NCBI GenBank assembly: GCA_032622095.1
Contig: CP136064.1
Span: 179,526,011 to 179,590,010, forward strand
Source of the DNA: Siphonodentalium dalli
Taxonomy: Eukaryota; Mollusca; Scaphopoda; Gadilida; Siphonodentaliidae
Direction: 5' to 3'
DNA: 64,000 bases
Numbering within the stretch: the first letter of the stretch is position 1; every line of letters starts with the position of its first letter. Positions 59,601-64,000 of the stretch are shown here, one piece after another. The notes under the pieces were generated by a model. It saw only the letters and a program-made list of their open reading frames with translations. It did no database searches and was not told the origin of the DNA. The translations under genes were made by a program, and so were the position numbers.

Positions 59601-61358
59601 AGTCCAGATTATGAAAAACCAAATAAAGGGTTACTGAGAAACCTTGTTCCTGATACAAATTTTGAGAATGAGACGTATTATATAAAGGATAACAAATATT
59701 GGAGCAGGGGAGGTGGTGGGTGACAAAAGTTTTTGGCGTGAGCCGGTGTTTACTGTTGTAGAAAAAGGAGTGACGCTATCTCTGGCTATTCCACCTCCCT
59801 CCGTTAAACGGATTTATGTTGTCCAATCCATTGACTTAAAACAAAAGAGATTAATTACGCGGCCGTGTGATTGGTCGAAAAAAACAAATACTATCAACAG
59901 AGTGCGAGAGCCAAAGGTCACGAAGTTCAATTTACTGCGACAATTTTAAGCGGATGTAAACAATGCTGGCCTACTTTTGGGTCATTGATTCCAACCCGAC
60001 TACGGTTCTGAGAGGCCGCTTGAATTAAGGCTCCCGTCTCTGTCGCATGCATAAAGGCAAGCAAACACGATGCATTTGATTGCGTATTTATCCATTTCAA
60101 GTCATAAAAGATCTCCCTAGATCAAAAGTTTACATTTGTCCTCAGCAAATAATATCTCAGAAGTTTATGGACTATTGACGGATATTATGCCACATTATTT
60201 AAAACCTGACTTATCCCACGAGAATGAAAGATTACACAGTGACCTTATATAACAGTTAGCACCACAATACCTTAATTGTATTTAAATTTGCGCAATACTT
60301 TTTATCGCGCACCCATCAGTGCGACAATTTAAAACTGAGTAAAAAATATGACGACTGAAAGAGTTCAGGGAACAAACTTGGAACATAAAGGGGTCTGTAT
60401 ACTAATCAATATACAAGTACATGTAAACTACAAAGTGACATTTCTGCAGTTAACAGTTTGTCGATGGTCATTGAGGTAACTTCACTTAGTTCGATTTCAT
60501 GTCAGTGATGCCCACAACTATTGAAATGCCATAATTATTATTGGACGTGAAAAACTCCGGAAGAGTGATCAAAGATGAATGAAGAATAATTTTGCTTAAA
60601 GAAATCATTTTTACAAATATGATATCCATATTGACAATACACAAGCATTCTTATATATGATAATTGAATACAGTGACTCTCGCTGGCGAAATTGTTTGCG
60701 TTAGTTTATCGCCGATAGTTGCGCCTGGAATCGAGAAGTAAATATTTACAATTACAACACAGATGATGATTTCTGTGTAGTTGTAAGGTCGATTTGTCAG
60801 AGATTTTCGACGATTGTTAGTAGAATGGTACATGTCTCCAGTTGGCGTAACGTTTGAGTACCAACTTATCAGTTTCACGCAAACCATACCAGTTCTTTGG
60901 AGTGCATTACATGTTATTTACTGTTATCTTCTACATGCGCTGTAGATTTATTGAGAACATTATAGCTCTGTGTGCCATCAGATACATGATAGCAAGGTAA
61001 TGATGCCTTCCTAATTATAAACTCAGTCCTCAAAATTTGCCGCGGCAACATTTGGAATATAACATGCTATAGCATTAATTTGCAGTGGGACATTTTTCCT
61101 AATTTTGAGGGCTGTAAACCACAGTGCAAACAGCCTGTTATTTGGAAATGGGTGGATTGGGTGCACATACTTGATGCTGCCAGTGAAGTTAATGCCTGCA
61201 AGATGAGGTGATGACGTCACTGTTTCACCAAACACAGGTCCGTCGGCAGGTACAAAATTAATGACACCTGGTGGGAGACCTGCCTCTCGGTAGATCTTAT
61301 AACAGATCCAGTTTGACAGCATAGCCGTATCAGAAGGCTTCCATACAGATACATTACC
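44407..61358 (-). CDS. ALDH4A1: ALDH4A1 (delta-1-pyrroline-5-carboxylate dehydrogenase), C-terminal 8 exons, 5' part outside window
   Basis: This mitochondrial matrix enzyme oxidises glutamate-gamma-semialdehyde, in equilibrium with pyrroline-5-carboxylate, to glutamate with NAD+. It is the second step of proline breakdown. Eight exons read from 61358 down to 44407 join in frame into 339 residues plus TGA; this corresponds to human residues from about 227 to the end of 563. Visible hallmarks: WKPSDTA in the cofactor-binding region; ADGPVFGETVTSS; INFTGS; the catalytic Glu in ECGGKNFHFVH (residue 88 here, human Glu314); the nucleophile Cys in GGQKCSA (residue 122, human Cys348), the same 34 residues apart as in human; EIFGPVLAVYPYPDD; and STGSVVGQQPFGGARLSGTN. 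The targeting peptide and N-terminal half lie beyond base 64000; no further exon was found at 61360-64000. The gene converges on EXOC8. Confidence 0.95.
44745..45015. repeat. Family F fragment
   Basis: CACTTGATTTTAGAGTTATA, AAATCGATATCTGATCACTG and GAGCTTTGATGGGTGGGTTC are the right hairpin arm of family F. Confidence 0.6.
45060..45375 (-). repeat. Pearl-like core repeats, two units
   Basis: GAAGGATAACTCTTGAATG and GAAGGATAACTCTAGAACG, 173 bp apart; reversed they match 9300-9500 (CATTCTAGAGTCATAC). Confidence 0.55.
45783..46234. mobile_element. Family A MITE with 179-bp tandem duplication
   Basis: TTAACCCTTTCATGACGGGA occurs at 45823 and again at 46002. The first copy stops in the second palindrome; the second runs to CCAGTCATAGAAGGGTTAA (46234). 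Flanking text (ATATCCCTTACATGATTTA, ATATCCCATACATGATTTA) is duplicated too. Confidence 0.75.
46501..46619 (-). CDS. ALDH4A1: ALDH4A1 exon g
   Basis: Encodes DVLNELHDIFRDSAGNFYIN then DKSTGSVVGQQPFGGARLS. The stretch AGNFYINDKSTGS-VGQQPFGGAR is nearly identical to human. Acceptor TTGCAG, donor GTGCGA; exits on the first base of a Gly codon. Confidence 0.96.
46748..46822. mobile_element. Family B left fragment
   Basis: GTTAACCGTTTCTATACTAA to GATAATATGTTCAACAATCG, cut off by the family D element at 46823. Confidence 0.65.
46823..46936 (+). mobile_element. Family D MITE copy 3
   Basis: CACTAATGCCCTAAATAATT after TA; single arm ending CATCGGAAAGCTC. Confidence 0.65.
47427..47510. repeat. 35-bp-arm hairpin
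   Basis: CTTGTCGGTGATTATGCC and AAAATAGTGGTCC pair with GGACCACTATTTTGGC and ATAGTCACCGACAAG; the loop is about 14 bases. Confidence 0.8.
47530..47915. repeat. Family F fragment
   Basis: TCCAATAATCAGATTTTGCA, GTTATTGGAGATCTATCAAT and CTGCCTTGGGTCCCT match 43200-43596. Confidence 0.6.
47945..48066 (-). CDS. ALDH4A1: ALDH4A1 exon f
   Basis: Encodes EIFGPVLAVYPYPDDQYADV then SKNTDYALTGAIYSAD (human EIFGPVLSVYVYPDDKY, SYGLTGAVFSQD). EIFGP is a conserved ALDH family motif. Acceptor TTTCAG, donor GTATGT. Confidence 0.96.
48133..48390. mobile_element. Family B MITE copy 9
   Basis: TTAACCCTTTCTCCCATTCA to TTGGTATAGAAAGGGTTTAG with the inner hairpin GGGAAATGTTCAGATAATAA/TTATTATCTAAACATTTCC. Orientation is opposite to copy 7. 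Confidence 0.7.
48391..49364. other. ALDH4A1 intron, no recognised element
   Basis: AT-rich; nothing supportable seen. Confidence 0.4.
49365..49581. mobile_element. Family D MITE copy 4 (complete palindrome)
   Basis: CAGTAATGGCCTAAATAATC after TA, and the complementary GATTATTTAGGGCATTACT at the right. The arms of about 100 bp meet at a duplicated GAGAGCTTTCCGATGAATGG. Confidence 0.72.
49749..50148. mobile_element. 400-bp TTAA element with family A core but different termini
   Basis: Ends are TTAACCCTTTACCCAACAG and TGTTGGGTAAAGGGTTAA. The interior carries two very clean CATTCTCTTATATATGCGAG palindromes (49784-49844 and 49929-49992). Confidence 0.8.
50309..50375 (-). CDS. ALDH4A1: ALDH4A1 exon e (67 bp)
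   Basis: Encodes SKGYFVEPTVIETTDPDEKI then MRE (human VGYFVEPCIVESKDPQEPI, MKE). Acceptor after a long pyrimidine run, TTCAG; donor GTAATA. Phase 0 exit. Confidence 0.95.
50646..50731 (-). CDS. ALDH4A1: ALDH4A1 exon d
   Basis: Encodes SFDRIKGYIDHAKSSPNLKI then VAGGNCDN, equivalent to human SFARIKKWLEHARSSPSLTI, LAGGKCDD. Acceptor TTGCAG, donor GTGAGA; exits in phase 2. Confidence 0.95.
50805..51150. repeat. Family F fragment
   Basis: GTGATGTGAAACACTCCGGT, GGAGAATAATCTTGTTCGAA, GATGTTTTCTATGGAGTGGT; right part absent. Confidence 0.6.
51165..51417. mobile_element. Family A MITE copy 13
   Basis: TTTCAAAACTGGAGCTTCCT to GCTCCCGTCATGAAAGGGTTAA; the right TTAA (51414-51417) is shared with the next element. 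Confidence 0.7.
51414..51628. mobile_element. Family C MITE copy 2
   Basis: TTAACCTCTTTGCTGCCACA, GTCGGTACTCAGTACGGACC; right end CATCCAGCAGTGAAGAGGTAA (TTAA decayed). Confidence 0.65.
51948..52165. repeat. Pogo/Tigger-like terminal fragment rich in TTAAGTCGAA
   Basis: TA then CAGTCAAACTTCGTTAAGTC, and AAGTCGAA repeated six to eight times to 52150. CAGT...CTTCG-TAAGTCGAA ends are common in pogo-like Tc1/mariner elements. No transposase was found in the open frame that follows (52379-52588). Confidence 0.45.
52625..53330. repeat. Poly-C-bearing foldback repeat
   Basis: C runs at 52625-52636, 52644-52667 and about 52920-52945. 53028-53153 pairs with 53172-53303 (ATCTTATGGTTTTATCGCTC, GCTTTATATAGTCATGAAAC and complements), with a further partial copy at 52946-53010. 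Stems end in poly-C and poly-G runs. Confidence 0.75.
53440..53681 (-). CDS. ALDH4A1: ALDH4A1 exon c (catalytic exon)
   Basis: Encodes residues 88-168, starting with the last two bases of the catalytic Glu codon. It reads ECGGKNFHFVHKSANIDNVV, then RSAFEYGGQKCSAVSRMFVP with the nucleophilic Cys codon at 53578-53580 (complement), and ends FLSAVIDDK. Acceptor GTGCAG, donor GTAGGA. Confidence 0.96.
54318..54783. mobile_element. 466-bp TTAA element with family A core and a third set of termini
   Basis: TTAACCCTTTTAGTGCCAGG at the left and CCTGGCACTCAAAGGGTTAA at the right. The single core palindrome lies at 54665-54730. Confidence 0.75.
54863..54936 (-). CDS. ALDH4A1: ALDH4A1 exon b (74 bp)
   Basis: Encodes TFKWLWKNVAKNLDNFHTFP then RMIG, colinear with human TFKHLWKQVAQNLDRFHTFP, RLAG. 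Acceptor TTCCAG, donor GTACTG. It ends on the first base of the catalytic Glu codon. The intron before it (6.2 kb) is the largest in this gene's visible part. Confidence 0.95.
54940..55590. other. ALDH4A1 intron with one unassigned 134-codon open frame
   Basis: The frame at 55101-55505 begins MKILVIIIICMTHAS, which looks signal-like, but has no recognisable family and lies inside an intron. I treat it as chance. Confidence 0.3.
55600..57125 (-). mobile_element. Pearl-like element: seven core repeats, ACGG microsatellite, AGGTGAGCTAAAAAG end
   Basis: Units of about 135-160 bp are marked by AACAAATCTGAAT and CACCCAAGGACCCTTCATAC. Then GACGGATGGACGGACGACGG (57052 on) and the terminus CACCGGAGACTTCGTCTCAG-GTGAGCTAAAAAG. 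Unrelated sequence and a (TA)n run (56330-56710) interrupt it. Confidence 0.65.
56650..56696. repeat. (TA)n microsatellite
   Basis: 47 bases of uninterrupted TA. Confidence 0.95.
57423..57920. mobile_element. 498-bp element with CAC/GTG ends and 5-bp target duplication
   Basis: Left end CACGGGGTAGGAACTGCTCC; right end, complemented, CACAGGGTAGGAACTGCTCC. TATCT flanks both sides (57418-57422, 57921-57925). Similarity continues inward (TTTCGGTCCAGTT on both sides). The superfamily is unresolved; CAC termini with 5-bp duplications recall Transib-type elements. Confidence 0.7.
58452..59241. mobile_element. 790-bp TA-flanked inverted-repeat element
   Basis: CCGTACCGGCCGGTG at the left and CACCGGCCGGTACGG at the right, with ATAAGTCGCA near both ends. 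TA lies outside each end (58450-58451, 59242-59243). The interior has no recognisable transposase. Confidence 0.72.
59244..60544. other. ALDH4A1 intron, no recognised element
   Basis: AT-rich with several chance open frames; nothing supportable. Confidence 0.4.
60545..60905. repeat. Family F fragment
   Basis: GGACGTGAAAAACTCCGGAA, GAAGAATAATTTTGCTTAAA, GTTTATCGCCGATAGTTGCG; left half only. Confidence 0.55.
61171..61358 (-). CDS. ALDH4A1: ALDH4A1 exon a (first in window)
   Basis: Encodes residues 1-62: GNVSVWKPSDTAMLSNWICY, GLPPGVINFVPADGPVFGE, HLAGINFTGSIK. It enters in phase 0 after TTAACAG (complement strand) and leaves at GTATGT two bases into a codon. Human: GNVVLWKPSDTA, GLPPNIIQFVPADGPLFGD. 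Confidence 0.96.
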
Positions 61359-61400
61359 CTGTTAAAGACAAGAAGGTTTGCATAGACACATTACCCTGTT

Positions 61401-61465
61401 AACCCTTTCTATACCAAATAGCATTGATTAGTAGTTCCCTTAGAAAATATTATATAGATAATAAG
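61401..61465. mobile_element. Family B left fragment
   Basis: TTAACCCTTTCTATACCAAA to GATAATAAG, cut by the following family D arm; lies about 40 bp upstream of ALDH4A1 exon a. Confidence 0.6.
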
Positions 61466-61466
61466 A

Positions 61467-61567
61467 GCTTTCCAATGAATGGCAACAAGCCATATTTCCG
61501 ACTAAATCCTGAAAAATTACCCATAATTCTGCTATGGTTAAGGAGTCGATTATTTAGGGCATTACTG
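61467..61567 (-). mobile_element. Family D MITE copy 5 (reverse arm)
   Basis: AGCTTTCCAATGAATGGCAA to GATTATTTAGGGCATTACTG followed by TA. Confidence 0.65.
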
Positions 61568-62094
61568 TACTGATTATAATGGGATTATAAATAGACAATG
61601 TAAATAGTAAATTCATCGTTTGACAAGATAAATTACTGATTGTTTATGATTAGTGTCTATGTATAGAGTAATTTTTTTTTCCTATTTTCATCTCAACCAC
61701 AAAATAAAAAAAAGAAAGAATATGGTTTAGATCCACATTGCGCCTTAATCATCTTGCTATCCATCCAGAATGTTACATTAACTCTTTTGCTGCCACCCCG
61801 CCAGATGGACATATACCCCAGTGCCAATCATTATGGATGTAAATACAAGTATTTATGTATATATGGGTAATGCAATGACTATCGGGTATATATCGGTATT
61901 TAGTTGAAACTTCACATGTGGGTTTTTATATCATAGTATTACTATGGTCGATCATAGATGCATAGTATTCTATACTGTATTGTAGTAAAACCATAATTTA
62001 CTGCAGTACCCTATAACATTGTATACTATAGTAATACACTAGTATAGTTTATATATATATAGTACTAGAAGGTGACCCGACTTCGTCCGGGCTA

Positions 62095-63470
62095 TTCAAA
62101 AACCAAATTTCAAGTCGATAGCTCCACCCGTTTCCGATATCTGGTCTGCGCATGCGCGAAGCTGGCGTTGCACGGGCTCGCGACCCGATAAAATTCGTAT
62201 CCGGGGCAAGATACATTCACATACCAAATTTCAAGTCGATAGCTCCACCCGTTTCCGAGATATATATATTGTAGTCCAGGAGATATTGGTCGACCTCTGC
62301 ACCCCCCCCCCCCAGGACTTAACTTCACCCCACTAATTTTCTTCCTTAATGTCTCCTCTAATTTTTTTCACTTGTTAACAAGAAAAAAAAGTGGCCGCAG
62401 AGACTCCAGACAAGATGGCGTCCATCATGGCAGCCATTTTTTTAAATGCACCAGGTCTCTTTGATCGCCATTATAGTAAAGATGATAGCACATGCGGTCT
62501 TGTTTTCCGCTCGATTCGTTATGCTAATATACAACCCTTACCAATTAGCCAAAAATCCGACCCCAGAATCCAATATGGCGGCCAAGATGGCCGCCGAAAT
62601 GTGAAAATATGCTATTTTTCTGACATGTTACCACCTTTCGTTTGTCTCTGTGGGAAAATGTTAGAATTTTTGCGTCATGTTATACATTTATCATATAGAG
62701 GAGTCATTGGCGAATACATGGGGACCATAATATGCATTCATTGCGGGATATTTTTGTCCGATATCACGTTTTCCCAAATGCCGGTATCATAGGTCAAAGC
62801 CTAATCTCCGTTAATAACGCGATGTTATGTTTCGAATCAATGAATGTTATTGCTATTATAACAACACCCATGCATATATATTTGCAGGATATACTCGAGC
62901 TAGGATTCCTCTTATACCTGAGTTGAGGAATATTTACCCAAATCCAAGATGGCGGCCAAAATGGCCAACAGAAATAAAAAATCGCTGATTTTAACATCAG
63001 TGAGCATTATTGTCATGACAACTCCACACCTGCTTACTATTGTAAGTTGGGAACACTTAGGCGAAGAACTTTCCTTGTACCATATCCAAATAAAAGTCCC
63101 CCAAATCCAAAATGGCGCCCACAATGGCAGACAGATTTTGAAAAATCACCGAAATTCCCTCATATTCACATCATTGGGCATTATTGTCGAGACAACTCCA
63201 TCCATGCGTACAGTTGAGTTGGAAATACTGAGGTGAAGTAATTACCTTACATCTCATGCAAGAAATGGTTTTCCAAATCGAAGATGGCGGCCAAAATGGC
63301 GACCGAAATTTGAAAACACGCCTACATTCCTTTACTTTCTTAAGATTGGCGTTATTGTTTCGCGATTTCTACCCACCATTACATGTTGATATGTATGAAT
63401 TATTCATTAGGGTTTGGCAAGTGATACTCAGTCAATATGGCGGCCAACTGGTGGGCAGAAATTGAAAAGA
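62095..63470. repeat. Degenerate tandem array (AAGATGGCGGCC repeats)
   Basis: CCAAATTTCAAGTCGATAGC occurs twice (62102, 62224). CCAAGATGGCGGCCAAAATG-type text recurs near 62572, 62943, 63108, 63280 and 63432, mostly 150-175 bp apart. Probably another pearl-like core array. Confidence 0.55.
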
Positions 63471-64000
63471 AGCCGATATTATCACATACTAATTTCAACT
63501 TTTTGTCATAATATTGATTTGTATAAACGAAACGGTACATAATATAAGCCATATATTAGTTCCAATGTAAGTCGTAGCCTTTTGGAAGGATGAAAACCCA
63601 CAATCGCAATGTGGCATTTCAAAATCCATTCTCCACTAAGGGCTCATACTGGCCGTAACCGTATATAGGTGCGCCGAATAGTCATATTATGACTTCCAAG
63701 AATCAAAACAACAGTACATGAGCTTATTCTGAATTGCCACATTCAGCATTATCTAGACTCGTTTCCGTCTCTTCGTCAGATTAATCTATCTCACTCACAA
63801 CAACAGTTCACTACTCTTCTTTGTAGGAGTGTGCCACTAATCGGAATGTTTCAAACAATACATATGCCGGTGTCCAGCTCACGTGTTGGTTTCGAAAACT
63901 TCAAATTCTTAGCGAGCTTCATTCGTGGTATAGCTTATGGTATAATTCAGATGCTACATATGGGGTATATGCGTCATCTTTTGCGATACACTATAAAGGT
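63471..64000. other. Right-edge sequence, unassigned
   Basis: No exon of the upstream part of ALDH4A1 and no element recognised. Confidence 0.4.

Overview
This is AT-rich, intron-rich, repeat-dense animal nuclear DNA. Two protein-coding genes can be read with confidence. Both have GT-AG introns of hundreds to thousands of bases and exons of 50-240 bp. The dispersed elements with ~150-165 bp core tandem repeats beside a CCGT/ACGG microsatellite resemble the 'pearl' (non-autonomous Helitron/Helentron) elements known from bivalves. My best guess is therefore a mollusc, probably a bivalve; that is inference. Base composition was judged by eye, not computed.

Gene 1, EXOC8 (exocyst subunit Exo84), is on the + strand at 4449-35568. 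Fifteen coding exons join in frame without a break into 662 residues, ending at a TGA. The N-terminal coiled coil, PH domain and Exo84 C-terminal helical region are all present. The exon carrying the start codon was not identified. Gene 2, ALDH4A1 (mitochondrial delta-1-pyrroline-5-carboxylate dehydrogenase), is on the - strand at 44407-61358. Eight exons encode the C-terminal 339 residues, including the catalytic Glu and Cys; the upstream exons lie beyond the right edge. The two genes converge across about 8.8 kb of repeat-filled spacer. They have no obvious functional link (vesicle tethering versus mitochondrial proline catabolism).

Nearly everything else is transposon-derived. 1-1.6 kb: tandem core repeats. 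5.3-8.3 kb: a 3 kb pearl-like array, with an inverted shorter copy at 39.4-40.8 kb. Small TTAA-flanked palindromic elements (families A, B, C; piggyBac-like ends) are scattered everywhere and often abut. Family D is a TA-flanked mariner-like MITE; one copy sits at an EXOC8 splice donor. Family E is a long hairpin ending in a GAGGTCCCC motif. Family F is a foldback with a near-perfect hairpin at 42.5-42.9 kb. 11.9-12.5 kb: a hAT-type MITE with a perfect 8-bp target duplication. 19.2-24.0 kb: a 4.8 kb element with 171-bp inverted ends and a less AT-rich interior. 25.6-26.2 kb: a LINE reverse-transcriptase C-terminal stub merging into a 41-bp minisatellite. 57.4-57.9 kb: a CAC-ended element with a 5-bp target duplication. 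58.4-59.2 kb: a TA-flanked inverted-repeat element. 62.1-63.5 kb: another degenerate tandem array.

Most reading frames longer than 60 codons fall in these repeats or are exon shadows and are not annotated as genes. No rRNA gene, intact tRNA gene or CRISPR array was seen.
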